Part shown: positions 9,162-18,999 of the stretch, in pieces
Position numbering within the stretch: position 1 is the first letter of the stretch
How the letters are laid out: every line of letters starts with the position of its first letter
Assembly: GCA_008690995.1 (NCBI GenBank)
Contig: VRMN01000001.1
Coordinates: 3,286,001-3,350,000, forward strand
DNA length: 64,000 nucleotides
Origin: Porphyridium purpureum
Lineage: Eukaryota > Rhodophyta > Bangiophyceae > Porphyridiales > Porphyridiaceae
Direction of reading: 5' to 3'
Notes under the pieces: generated by a model
The model's database searches: none
The model's input: only the letters and a program-made list of their open reading frames with translations
Told to the model about the DNA's origin: nothing
Program-made: the position numbers and the translations under genes

Positions 9162-10259
9162 ATGGCGGAGGACGCGCGAGGACTGCGACGAGATGAACAA
9201 GATGGGTACAAAGCCGAGCGTATCGACGAGCGGCTCGCACAAGCGGGACGAACTGGGGACGCTGTCGAGCACGTGATGCAAAAATGTTCACACGTGGAAC
9301 AACGACTTGATGCAATCGAGCGCAAGCGAGTTGAGAAAAGCTGTGGAGCAGCAGAGCTAGGCGAAGAGCTGGATGAGTGCGTGATAGAAATTGATACGCT
9401 CAGGGAGCACGTAAATGCTTCCACCGCCAGACTAGTACCATACGACCAGAGGCGATGTGAAAAGGCCATGCAGCAGCTCGAGGCACGCTACGAGGCCGTC
9501 CGGGCTGGCTTGTTTCCGCGCGCCAAGTTTCATTTCAAGCGCAAGAATCAGTTTCTGGAACGACTAAGAAGGCAACAAGATGATCCAGAACAGCGCCCTG
9601 AAAATGTCGAAGAAGACGCGAAGACGCTTGGGGCCGGAGATGTCGACCAGAGCGGCGCGCTTGAGGATCGCCATGTACAGGAGAATGGCGGCTCAGTATC
9701 TACAACGTCAGCTGACTTTTGCGTGTACGAGGGAGAAACGGGCGCGACCTTGTACCACACCAAGCCAAACTGTACAATCACGCTCCAACATCTTGAGCGC
9801 TGCACCGTATACATCTGCACGTCGGTGAGCGCGCTGAAAGTGTCCAACTTGACTGAATGTAAGGTCTTTTGTGGCCCTGTGTCTGGGTCCGCGCACATTT
9901 CGTACATAGCAGGGGGCGAATTTCACTTCATGGCCCATCAGATACGCATCCACACATCACGCGCTTGTCATTTCTTCGCGAGCTCGCCGAATGCACCGAT
10001 TCTGGAAGAATGCACAAAGTTAGTGATGAGCCGAGCCGTGCTCCATTACTCGGGTAGTGCTCAGGACTGCATTGCAGCAAAGTTAGGCGCTGACCTGCCT
10101 TGGAAGGATCCGATTGATTTCAGTTGGCTGGCCGACAGCGAGAAGTCGCCTCACTGGGATTTTCGCGAGACGGGTTCGGCGCAGTGCTGGGTTTATTTGT
10201 CTGAAGAACAGGATACCCCGTCAGTAAGTATACATGCGCGAGTAGAATGGAAAGAGTAA
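9162..10259 (+). CDS. Tubulin-specific chaperone C (TBCC domain)
   Basis: 365 residues from the ATG at 9162. The first 140 residues are charged and helical, like the spectrin-like N-terminal domain of cofactor C. A linker (about 145-185) leads to a C-CAP/TBCC beta-helix at about 190-325. The key pattern GPVSGSAHISYIAGGEFHF then AHQIRIHTSRACHFF and PILEECTKLV matches TBCC, where the Gln-x-Arg motif acts as an arginine finger that stimulates GTP hydrolysis by beta-tubulin in the folding complex with cofactors D and E. QIRIH supplies this motif. The 3' end converges on the phosphatase gene with 42 bp between stops. Confidence 0.88.
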   Translation: MAEDARGLRRDEQDGYKAERIDERLAQAGRTGDAVEHVMQKCSHVEQRLDAIERKRVEKSCGAAELGEELDECVIEIDTLREHVNASTARLVPYDQRRCEKAMQQLEARYEAVRAGLFPRAKFHFKRKNQFLERLRRQQDDPEQRPENVEEDAKTLGAGDVDQSGALEDRHVQENGGSVSTTSADFCVYEGETGATLYHTKPNCTITLQHLERCTVYICTSVSALKVSNLTECKVFCGPVSGSAHISYIAGGEFHFMAHQIRIHTSRACHFFASSPNAPILEECTKLVMSRAVLHYSGSAQDCIAAKLGADLPWKDPIDFSWLADSEKSPHWDFRETGSAQCWVYLSEEQDTPSVSIHARVEWKE

Positions 10260-10301
10260 CTCGACGAAAAGAATGACATCTTCTCCAATGTCCATGGCTT
10301 G

Positions 10302-11483
10302 TTATATGTCTCCCAAATATGTGAAATCAAGTTCGCCTGAGACACTTCGCGGGTATTTCATGCGCTCGGGTAGCGGCGTGTCGCGGCTTGGACCGACCAG
10401 GATGCCTCGCGTGACGAGCTTGTACCGCGAGTTGCAGTCTGGCATTTTGCGCAGGACCCACGTCTCGCAGTTTTCGGGATTGTAAACCTGCAAAAATTCG
10501 TCCAGCGTCCATCGAAAGTACCGATGACAAAAGAGACGCATCGACAGACCGTGGCAAATGATCACAACATTGTCATACGTGAAAGAATCTGGCCTGGGAA
10601 CGACGTGTCTGACGGAGTCAATTTCGCGGAAAAGCGAGTCGAGAAACAGGCTCATGCGGTCGAACAAATCGCAACATGCCTCGCCGCCAGACGGCCTGTA
10701 CCAAAACCGCCCGACCTTTAACCGCTGCTCGATGTGAAAATCCATGCTGGTCGGGTCCTGGAGCTGTCCAAAGTCAAGCTCGCGCAGCCGGATATCTTCT
10801 CGGATTTGAAAGTCGCCTGGGGCAAACTCTCCACCAAGAATCACTTCCTTGAGCGTCTGCTGCGTGCGTAGGTATGGAGAAGTGAAGAATAATACGCGGG
10901 CGTTGGGACCGAGCTCCTGGCGCAATTTTCTACCCGCTTCGCGCGCCTGCGCGAATCCAAGCTCAGTGAGCGACAGCGCGTTGTCTGGCGTTCGCTCCAA
11001 AATGCCCCGATCGGCTTGGAACTGTGACTGGCCGTGTCGAATGAGCACGATTCGCTCCGGTCTCCGCGCGCGTAGCTCTGCTACGCCATCCACGTACGTT
11101 TTGGCCACCATTCTCAGCACCTGCTCGTTCAGAGCAGGAAACACGCGTCGCAGTGTCGCCAACGACATGAGCAGCCACCCAAACGATAGCAGTACCCGAA
11201 AGCACAAAGCGAGCGAGTAGGCATATAGACGAGCAAAAATTTCGATACCATGTTGAAGGCTTCTCAATTCGAACAGCTTCGTTGCCCACGCCATGACACG
11301 CGCCGGTCGCACACAGATTGCGAGCAGAGCCGGAGCAAGGAGCAAATAAGCCGCCCCACCCAGTGTCAACCATCGCCGTGACGATGACGAGAAGGCATGA
11401 CTCCTGCTCGTGACACTTTCTCCTTGACCATGTTCTCGTACCGTATCGGACGATTCCGCGGCGCCAGAGCCTACCCCACCCAT
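10302..11483 (-). CDS. Membrane-anchored histidine phosphatase (phosphoglycerate-mutase-like)
   Basis: 393 residues from the ATG at 11483; another in-frame ATG at 11657 would add 58 residues. Two hydrophobic segments (about 39-59 and 89-110) precede the catalytic domain. The domain opens with VLIRHGQSQFQ (nucleophile His in RHG, about residues 149-151), has a second Arg in SPYLRTQQT, RLRELDFGQLQ, and the second catalytic His in VIICHGLSMRLF. This is the histidine phosphatase superfamily, acting through a phosphohistidine. The substrate is unknown. It resembles the broad-specificity phosphatases of algae and fungi with a YRPSGGEACCDLFDR motif. It is probably anchored in an inner membrane with the catalytic part on one side. 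Confidence 0.85.
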   Translation of the reverse strand: MGGVGSGAAESSDTVREHGQGESVTSRSHAFSSSSRRWLTLGGAAYLLLAPALLAICVRPARVMAWATKLFELRSLQHGIEIFARLYAYSLALCFRVLLSFGWLLMSLATLRRVFPALNEQVLRMVAKTYVDGVAELRARRPERIVLIRHGQSQFQADRGILERTPDNALSLTELGFAQAREAGRKLRQELGPNARVLFFTSPYLRTQQTLKEVILGGEFAPGDFQIREDIRLRELDFGQLQDPTSMDFHIEQRLKVGRFWYRPSGGEACCDLFDRMSLFLDSLFREIDSVRHVVPRPDSFTYDNVVIICHGLSMRLFCHRYFRWTLDEFLQVYNPENCETWVLRKMPDCNSRYKLVTRGILVGPSRDTPLPERMKYPRSVSGELDFTYLGDI

Positions 11484-11971
11484 GCGCAGATGCCGCAAGA
11501 ACCGACTTTTGTTTGTCGCCGCTGTCGTTCGTCTCCATGGATAACGATTGGAAATGGCGTAAAGCCCACAACGTGGAGGCGGTGGACGGAGGTCTGCGCA
11601 GGCATGTTGCGCGTGCGCGCCGATGGAGCAAACGCAGAAGCACAGCATTGCACTCATCGGCGCATCTTGCTCGATCACGACCTGCCCACTTCTTCGGTCG
11701 AGCAGGTACAGTGTCAAACGCGATGAGATGCAAGAACACAAGGCGCGGGAGCTGGCGGAATCGCCGAGGTCGGTGACAACGACAATGCTTCCCTGGACAT
11801 CGCATATTCAGCCGATAATCGTAGGTTGCGACAGTCCTGCGACGAAACGGGTTGTGAGTTGGTGAGGCCCGAAGGGGGTATTTGTGGGCTGCATAGCGTT
11901 TTGACAGAGACTGCTGGAAATGCTGCGACAGAGATTTCCTTATTGTTCTGATCTTATCCTGAAGACTTCCA
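11484..11971 (-). promoter_or_regulatory. Spacer between sulfotransferase stop and phosphatase start
   Basis: About 490 bases with no gene I can support. It should hold the 3' UTR of the sulfotransferase and the promoter and leader of the histidine phosphatase, both transcribed leftwards. The phosphatase frame runs open into part of it (to 11741) and includes an in-frame ATG at 11657. No GA microsatellite or telo-box is seen. Confidence 0.3.
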
Positions 11972-13570
11972 TCATGATTTACTGCACGTCCTAGGACGAT
12001 CCAAGCGCCAAGGAAGAGGACCGAGCTGCAAAAGCTGCTCAAGTTCCGCATCAAATGCAGAATAGAACGCACAAAGCTCATCCTCAACTTCGCGTCGCTC
12101 ACGCGCAAAGGCTGTAAAACGATTGTCTTTGGGATCACGTGCCGTCTTGTTCCTCACATCATACGTTTCGCTGTCCAGCTGCCATCCACTAATGGGTCCA
12201 AACTCAGGCAAGACCGCATGGAGGCGACGCTGTAAACTCTGTTGCGACAGAGCCGCGGGGTCCACGTAAGCGTGCCCCGGGTGCATCCCTGCATGAGCGT
12301 AAATTCGCGACATGCTCTCATTTGGATTACTCCGAAGCTCCGAATCAAACAAGACAAGTACTTGCTCTCGCGCGAACAACTCGAACAGGTTCTGTACCTG
12401 TGGTAAATACATTCCACGCAAAACATAGCCCCCGCGCGTAAGTTGAGCCGGATTGCGCCGCTGGAAAAGAAAGCATCGACGTAAAAGAGTATCTCCCGCA
12501 CGGATGCAACCCGTGATCATTTGCATCTCTTCGCGCATGCTCGCAAGGCCGGATCCAAGATCCAGTACAACACCAGACGAAGAGTCGCTGCCGGCGTACA
12601 GCCATTCGGTCTGAAGTTCCTGTTGATCAGAGAGAATCTCTGAGAGGGACCCATTCATAATCCACGGAAGCACCTTTTTCCTCAAAAAGTTTTGCCATCG
12701 CGGGTTCGAGCGCACCTCACTGGGCACGCATGCCCCAATTTGCACTGGGTCGGAAGTGTCAAGGCACATCGCGAGGGCAGCGGCGTGCTGACTGAGAAGC
12801 CCGCGCCATTCAAGCTGAGACTCCAGCTGGCGTAAACGCATGTTCAACTCAGACCATGCTCGTTGAACCGGGTCTCTCAACAAAAGCACTACGCGGGCGT
12901 GCGGCAGCACGTCGCGGAGTCGTTTCAGCGCATCGTAAGAAGATGAGTATGACGGCGAACAGTCAGCTGACACAAATGGGACTGGGCGGCGACCATCCCG
13001 ACTTTGTGGAGCCCCTCCAATGTCCGGAAAATACTCAAGATACGCCGACTTGTTCGGCTGGTGCCCTGCTGTGAGGTCGAAAAAGTGCACTTCCTTGAGC
13101 ACCTTGACGCTCTTTCCTCCGACACTCGGCGGGCGAAACTCCGGATGCGCAAGCAAATGACCAAACACCGCTGTGGTGCCGGCCTTTTGCACTCCGACCA
13201 ACAGCAGTGTCGGGAAGCAGCGAAATTGGGATCCTCTCTGGCGCGTACCCCGAATCAGGTCCACGCAACATAGCACGCGCACGCGCGGCGCTTCATTCGG
13301 TGCGTCAAAGTAGTTGCATACTGGTGAAGCAGTCAACGCCGCACGCGGCTCTCGGGCGACACATACACTATCGTCTCGGTTTGACTTTGCCTGCACTTCA
13401 CGCAGCGCTGGCGAAACTGGGCAGGTCCTGATCACCTCCCCGTCCGCAGCTGCGTGTCGTGCGAGAAGCACGAGGGTCAGGCAAGATACAACAAGCACGA
13501 GAGCGCGCAAAATTGGTTGGAAATTGCTTGCCCAGTCGAGGAGCGCCGTCTTCCATTGCCGCGCCTGCAT
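11972..13570 (-). CDS. Type II membrane sulfotransferase
   Basis: 532 residues from the ATG at 13570. A signal anchor lies at about 23-37 (LRALVLVVSCLTLVLL) behind a short basic cytosolic tail, the layout of Golgi enzymes. The PAPS-binding 5' phosphosulfate loop is clear: LLLVGVQKAGTTAV at about 123-135, and the 3' phosphate-binding strand follows as VVLLLRDPVQRAWSE. A KEVHFFD strand lies between. This matches the heparan-sulfate/NDST and carbohydrate sulfotransferase family, which move sulfate from PAPS to glycans in the Golgi. In an alga this points to sulfated cell-wall or secreted polysaccharide (inference). It starts 2 bp from the ATG of the opposite-strand gene. Confidence 0.85.
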   Translation of the reverse strand: MQARQWKTALLDWASNFQPILRALVLVVSCLTLVLLARHAAADGEVIRTCPVSPALREVQAKSNRDDSVCVAREPRAALTASPVCNYFDAPNEAPRVRVLCCVDLIRGTRQRGSQFRCFPTLLLVGVQKAGTTAVFGHLLAHPEFRPPSVGGKSVKVLKEVHFFDLTAGHQPNKSAYLEYFPDIGGAPQSRDGRRPVPFVSADCSPSYSSSYDALKRLRDVLPHARVVLLLRDPVQRAWSELNMRLRQLESQLEWRGLLSQHAAALAMCLDTSDPVQIGACVPSEVRSNPRWQNFLRKKVLPWIMNGSLSEILSDQQELQTEWLYAGSDSSSGVVLDLGSGLASMREEMQMITGCIRAGDTLLRRCFLFQRRNPAQLTRGGYVLRGMYLPQVQNLFELFAREQVLVLFDSELRSNPNESMSRIYAHAGMHPGHAYVDPAALSQQSLQRRLHAVLPEFGPISGWQLDSETYDVRNKTARDPKDNRFTAFARERREVEDELCAFYSAFDAELEQLLQLGPLPWRLDRPRTCSKS

Positions 13571-13575
13571 CGATG
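13568..13575. promoter_or_regulatory. Palindrome CATCGATG carrying start codons on both strands
   Basis: The 8-base palindrome CATCGATG contains the minus-strand ATG (13570-13568) of the sulfotransferase and the plus-strand ATG (13573-13575) of the membrane protein. Neither gene has another usable ATG before its targeting or anchor segment. The 5' UTR and promoter of each gene must therefore lie inside the other's coding sequence, unless an upstream exon exists. Confidence 0.6.
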
Positions 13576-14730
13576 AGTCGCTCACTGTTCGTGCTCACGC
13601 CGAGTCCGCCGCTCGCGTTTCGAGGCGTCGGGGCGCACAGTGTGAGACGGGTTGCAGCGCAGACGCTGAATGTTGCGTATCGAAGAGCAAGAGCGCTTAT
13701 CGTCGCGCACGGCAAGGAGAATGACGAGGACAAAGACCAATCTACCGTTCCAAAGGCGCCAGAAGCCCCGGCGGTGGACGGTTCTTCGCCGCCGCCCGGC
13801 TTCGTGGCAGTACCGGCAGGCGAACTAGGGATCGAACGCGCGCGAGATTTGTGCGCAGGTCTCTACTCTGCGAGCATGATCTGGCAAGGCCTGGCATCCT
13901 TGGGTGAGATCCTACTGCTTTTCAGGCAAGAGATTGACACAATAACGCTGCTTCTGGCTGGGTTTCGACTAACGCTGAAGGCGCTGGTTGGTGTGCTGCT
14001 CTACGTATCGCGAGAGGCCGTCTTGCACAATCGAACGACCTCGGAAACGTACCGGCGCATCAACATGGCGCTGATTGCGTACAGCGTGGTCAACATCTAT
14101 GGCATGCAGAGCGACGAGGGAGTCTTGCAGCTGTGGAGCACCGTGCCATGGGTCAAGGGCAATCCTTCGCTCGGCGGCTCGTACATAATGTACTTTGCAT
14201 CGATCCTGACATGGTGGACAGCCGTCGGCGGTGGTCTCAAAGCGGTCGAGGTGCTTTTACAGCGCGTACCTATTCGGATTTTAAAATCGGTGGCAGATAT
14301 CTCTGTCACAAGGTGGAAGAATGTATCCGCTTTGCCTATCTGGTACGCTGTGGCAATCGGCGCGTGTGCGCTGGCTGGTGCTGCGGGCTCCTTTGCGACC
14401 ATCCCGGTGAGTCTGGGTGCCTCTTCCGATCTGGCTCAGTTTGCCTACAGAATGATAAGTCGAGAGGCGCTCGTTCTCCTTATCCCCGTGTACTTTACGC
14501 TCTGGGACGCAGCGCAGCGAGACCGACTAGCAGCGTCAACGTTCCGCTACCTACGAGCAGCTTTGGCTGTTGTCGATCTTGCACGCAGCGCGCTGTTGTT
14601 TGTCTTCCTGCGTTCAAAGTTGGCGCTGCAGCTGCCAACCCCAGCCTCTTTGGTGGTTGGGGCATTGTTGCTGCTCTTCCACGTGGTCTCAGGCGCTGTG
14701 TCCGTATCCGGTCTGGTCCGAAAGAAATAA
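13573..14730 (+). CDS. Multi-pass membrane protein, probably plastid-targeted
   Basis: 385 residues from the ATG at 13573 (MSRSLFVLTPSPPLAFRGVG). The first 60 residues are Ser/Arg-rich without acids until about residue 48, as in plastid or mitochondrial transit peptides. An acidic/Pro linker follows, then about seven hydrophobic segments, including LLLAGFRLTLKALVGVLLYV, YIMYFASILTWWTAVGGGL, WYAVAIGACALAGAAGSFA, ALVLLIPVYFTL, SALLFVFLRS and ASLVVGALLLLFHVVSGAV. No transporter signature or catalytic motif is recognised. The tail ends VRKK. It is head-to-head with the sulfotransferase and converges on TIM8. The protein looks real but its function is unknown. Confidence 0.75.
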   Translation: MSRSLFVLTPSPPLAFRGVGAHSVRRVAAQTLNVAYRRARALIVAHGKENDEDKDQSTVPKAPEAPAVDGSSPPPGFVAVPAGELGIERARDLCAGLYSASMIWQGLASLGEILLLFRQEIDTITLLLAGFRLTLKALVGVLLYVSREAVLHNRTTSETYRRINMALIAYSVVNIYGMQSDEGVLQLWSTVPWVKGNPSLGGSYIMYFASILTWWTAVGGGLKAVEVLLQRVPIRILKSVADISVTRWKNVSALPIWYAVAIGACALAGAAGSFATIPVSLGASSDLAQFAYRMISREALVLLIPVYFTLWDAAQRDRLAASTFRYLRAALAVVDLARSALLFVFLRSKLALQLPTPASLVVGALLLLFHVVSGAVSVSGLVRKK

Positions 14731-14846
14731 GAAGGCGATGGATTTCCAGCATTTACTCTGAGAGATGAGTGAAGCTCATCCCCGCTGCTCACTTTTTTCT
14801 AAGTCACACGGGACGAAAGTGCCGAGCTCCTTTCCGCACGACGGCA

Positions 14847-15158
14847 CTAGTTTGCGTCCTTCAGCAACCGTCTTTGGATGAAAACGGATGTCTCCAAGAA
14901 GCGCTCGGCACAGTTCGAAAAGCATGACTCCTCTGAGCTGGACAGCTTTGTGCCGGGCTTTCCCATGCACTTGTCCCAGCACTTGTCTGTGATCTCCGCG
15001 AGCGCCTCCTGCACACGCACCTGCGACTCGGCCTGTGCTTGGAGCTGCTGCAACTCCTGCAGCATCCTCGCCTGGTCCGCCTCAGTCATGCTCCCCACTC
15101 CACCACTACCTGGCGAGCCCGATCCGGACCCATAGGACGAGCTTCCCCAAGACGACAT
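14847..15158 (-). CDS. TIM8: Mitochondrial import chaperone Tim8
   Basis: 103 residues from the ATG at 15158, starting with a Ser/Gly-rich stretch. The small-Tim core has two CX3C motifs, CWDKC (60-64) and CFSNC (79-83), and the diagnostic KPGTKLSSSEESC and AERFLETSVFIQRRL segments, which match Tim8/DDP1 more closely than Tim13, Tim9 or Tim10. Tim8 pairs with Tim13 as a hexamer that escorts hydrophobic precursors across the intermembrane space. The disulfides are formed by Mia40. The gene shares a 172-bp divergent spacer with the uL30m gene. Confidence 0.88.
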   Translation of the reverse strand: MSSWGSSSYGSGSGSPGSGGVGSMTEADQARMLQELQQLQAQAESQVRVQEALAEITDKCWDKCMGKPGTKLSSSEESCFSNCAERFLETSVFIQRRLLKDAN

Positions 15159-15330
15159 CCCTCCGCGATCCTCCACACACAAACAGCTCACAACACGAAC
15201 GATCCACGCCGTCGTCCTTCCGCTCCGTCCTCACGGCCCACGCGTGTGACTTTGTCGACGCGACCAGTCTTGTGGAAAAAGGGCATGCTGATGGGCGGAG
15301 GGCGAGGACAGGAGGGAGAGAAAGAGACAG

Positions 15331-15795
15331 ATGGCCATGAATAGGTCCGGGGGTCCGATATTTCGGAACCCGGAACTGCGGGATACGTACTTGTTGATCA
15401 CGATGACGCGCGGGACCGCCAGGAAGACGCCGATCGTGCGAGACTTGTGCGCGCGCTTGCTGCTGAGACGACCCAACACGTCGCGCATCCACCCAGACGG
15501 GCCTGTGGTGTGGGGAATGGTTCGAAAGATGATGCATATGGTGGAGCTGCACCGCATTCCGAAAGAGGATCTGCATTTGTATTCAGATAAGGAGAGGCTA
15601 CCGCTCACATTGCGCAAGAAGAAGCGGTTCAGGATTGCGGAGAAACAGGAAAAGAAAGAAAGCAAGGAAGCCGCAGAGGCAAAGGCACTGGCTCTCTACA
15701 ACGAGCGCATGCGCTCGCTTGGACTTGTCGACGCGGTAAGGGACTCGGCGCGCCTGCCCTTCTGGAGTCCTTATCCCAAGCCGTCAGCGTGTTAA
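15331..15795 (+). CDS. Mitochondrial ribosomal protein uL30m
   Basis: 154 residues from the ATG at 15331 (an ATG two codons later is also possible). The L30 fold is seen in YLLITMTRGTARKTPIVRDL, CARLLLRRPNTSRIHPDG and VVWGMVRKMMHMVELHRI: ITxxRGxxRKxxxxR, a LxLRRxNxxxxxPD turn and a GMVRKxxHMVEL helix. Bacterial uL30 is about 60 residues. The extra 70-residue C-terminal part, rich in Lys/Glu/Ala and ending FWSPYPKPSAC, is typical of mitoribosomal versions. It lacks a clear N-terminal presequence, as do many yeast and algal homologues. Plastid location is a less likely alternative. Confidence 0.75.
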   Translation: MAMNRSGGPIFRNPELRDTYLLITMTRGTARKTPIVRDLCARLLLRRPNTSRIHPDGPVVWGMVRKMMHMVELHRIPKEDLHLYSDKERLPLTLRKKKRFRIAEKQEKKESKEAAEAKALALYNERMRSLGLVDAVRDSARLPFWSPYPKPSAC

Positions 15796-15896
15796 GCGCT
15801 CGGGGCTCTTGATTCTTTTCCTAAAAATTTTACACTGCAAACTAGCGGCTTCCCTCGCCCATCTCTTCAACCTTTAATGTCACAGCAAGCGGAGCG

Positions 15897-18800
15897 CTAC
15901 TTGATGTTGAACATTTGCTTCAGCTTAATGACAGTCTGCCAGTCCTCGCGCGACAGCTCGTCGCGGAAATGCTCTTTCAGTACATCGATTGACTTTCTCG
16001 TAAGCCGGCTGTAGATCTCGTTCTCCATATCCAGGTGGCGGCCGAACAAAATGTGATCATAGTTACCGCCACCAATCTTGACGGCCACGTTTTGTCCAGC
16101 CTTGGCTTCTGAGACCGCTTTCTTGTCCACCTCGATACCGAGCACGCGCCCAATCTCGAGTACACCATCCACAGCGCCTCCGTAGTCGGTCTTGACTGCC
16201 ATCGGTGCGTTCAGCTTGAGCATTCCCTCCAAGATTTCGCACCCCAGAACAAGCGGGCTCTTCTTGTTGAATACACATTCCGGCAAGATGCGCATGACCA
16301 CAGGAAACACAGCGTCGGACATGGCCTCTTGTTGTTGCCGCTTCTTGACACCTAGCATGTACTCTGTAAACTGGTCGAATAAATGGTAGATGATGTCCGC
16401 CGTGAAGATGGGAATGCCAAGCTCCTCTGCATGGGCTCGAGCGTCGCGCTCAACCTTGACGTCAAACGCTAGAATAAGTGCGTATTCCTTCTTCTTCTCC
16501 AGCATGGTCGAACACTTCATCACATCACGCTTGTTGACGGGACCAATGTTGATGCCAGACACCGGGATTTTGCTTGAGCGAAGGAAATCAAGCAAGGCTT
16601 CAAGCGAGCCAAGCGTGGATGCTTGAACGTACACACCTTCACCTGTCTTGTTCACACTTTGGAGAATGGTTTCCATGTCCTTCACGACTTCTTCCTTGAG
16701 ATAATCAATCTCGTCATGGTCATCCGCGCGCATAGGTACAAGCAGCTGAGTACCCGCCACGGCCTTCTCCAGACCCTCCGCCATGATCTTGATACCTACA
16801 GCGGCCTCTAGCTTCTTGTGGTGTAGGTACTGTCCCTTTACGCGCATCTCCTTCATCGGGTGCGGCGTTAGCAGACCGCGCACACGGGTCACAATGGGCC
16901 CGTCTAGCCCGCAAACCACAATTGTCGCGCCTTCCTCCAGGTGTCCTGCCGTCAGCACAACATCAATTGTGGTACCAAGCCCTTCGATCATCTTCACCTC
17001 GATAACCGTACACTGCAGCGAGTCAATAAACATGAGCCGCTGCTCCAGCATTCTCTGTGACAAGGTCACCAGCATCATGAGCAGGTCGGGAATGCCCTCC
17101 CCTGTGTGCGCCGATGTCGGAATCAACGAGATCGTGCGCCTCGGATCCTTATTCTCCCAATACAACTCCACATTCAGCCCAATCTCGGCAAACGCAAGCT
17201 TTGTCTGCGCCACGCGATCCTTAAACTCGCCAAGCACATGCTTTTTCTGCTGCTTCAGGCTATCCTGCACCCCACAATCCTTGCCTGCCTTCCAGTCAAA
17301 CAACCGGTCAACCTTGTTGAGTGCCACCACAAACGGATTTTTGCGATTCCGCAGCAAGTTGATACTCTCAATAGTTTGTGGCTCTAGCCCATGCATGATG
17401 TCGACCACCAAAATCGCAATATCGCACAGAGACGAGCCGCGCGTGCGCAAGTTTGTGAAGCTTTCGTGTCCGGGCGTATCGATCACCAGCAGTGAAGGGA
17501 GGCGGTACACCATGTCGCGCAGTCCTAGCTTGTCCACTTCTTTACGTACCGCGTCCATTGGCATGTACGTCGCACCAATCTGCTGCGTAATTCCACCCGC
17601 TTCACCATTCTGTACGTTCGTACGGCGGATTCGGTCCAAAATCTTTGTCTTACCGGTATCGACATGCCCAAGAATGCAAACCACGGGGGAACGCAACCGC
17701 TCCTTACTCGCGCACAACAGAGCCTCCTTGCGTAGTTCCTGTCGCTTCAGTCGAATCGCGAGGACACGCTTGCGACGCTCTATTTCTTGTTTCGTGAGGA
17801 CGACATCGTCTTCAGAGCTAGAATACTCAGAGTCGCTTTCCTCTTCCTCCTCATCATCATCGCTAGCCTCGGACGCATCCTCAGAATCTGCTTCTTCCTC
17901 GCCCGAGCTCGAGGCACCATCAGCGCTACTTTCTTCCTCCCCGGATGACTTTGCCGCTCTCTTTTCATCTTGGCCAGAGATGCGAACTACATCATTCTCC
18001 CCAGCGCTCTCCATGGGGGCGTCATCTCCGCTGAGCAGCTTGCTGAGCTGCTCTTCTCGCTGCCGCGCCAAAATTGCGTCCAAATCTTCGTCGTCGTTTT
18101 CGCTTTTTGCTTGGGCGACAAGCGCTGTAGCCCGTGAGTCCCAGTCTTCGTCATCCCACGAAGCTGCTGCCGCTGCGTCGTGAGATTCAACACGCTCCTT
18201 GTTGGCAGTGGACACGCCAGCCGCAGATGGCAGCGGCGCTGCACTGCCAGCGATAGCACGGCTCGTTTCAGCACGGGTTTCGCCTTGCTCTTGCTGCGGC
18301 GTCGGCGACTGCTTGGAGGGGCCGGGCTTCTTCTTTCTTGTTTCATACACGACCCGCTTGGGTTTTGCTGCATCTGCGGACGAGCCTCCAGTTGCAGCCA
18401 TAGCAGGGATGAGCCCTTGATCGATCAGTTGCTGCTTGTATTGCTCAGCCTTACGCTGCTTCTCCTGCTGTGCCTTGGTGAGAAGCTTGCCCTCCTTGCG
18501 CAACTGTTCTTTTCGCAACCGCTCAGACTCTCTCTTCCTCTCACGGGCGGCCGCCGCCTCTTGTTGAGCAAGCTCCTCTGCGCGCGCCGCGGCTTCTGCT
18601 GCACGCGCTGCTTCGAGTCGCGCATGCTCAGCTTTTTCTTGCTCTAAGCGTCTCTTCTCAACCTCTTCACGCATCTTGCGCACTGCCGCACTTTCCTTAC
18701 CCTTCTTCGAAGGTTCAGCGGCCTGCGCTGGCGCCGCACCTTGTGCGTCTGTCCGTGCATCATCTTGACTACCCAAGACAGCCCCTTCCTTCTCCGCTTT

Positions 18801-18965
18801 CTCCTTTTGTTTTTTTCTCAATCTCTTTTTTTGTGCCGCCGTCAGTTTCGATTCATCGAGTTCTTCTGGAGCGGCATCAATATCCCCAATAGCCGCAGAC
18901 GCAGCGGCTGCAGCCTGTTCATGCGCGGCAGACTCGGGGCTTGGTGTCTGCGTATCGTCAATTGG

Positions 18966-18999
<34 letters not shown>

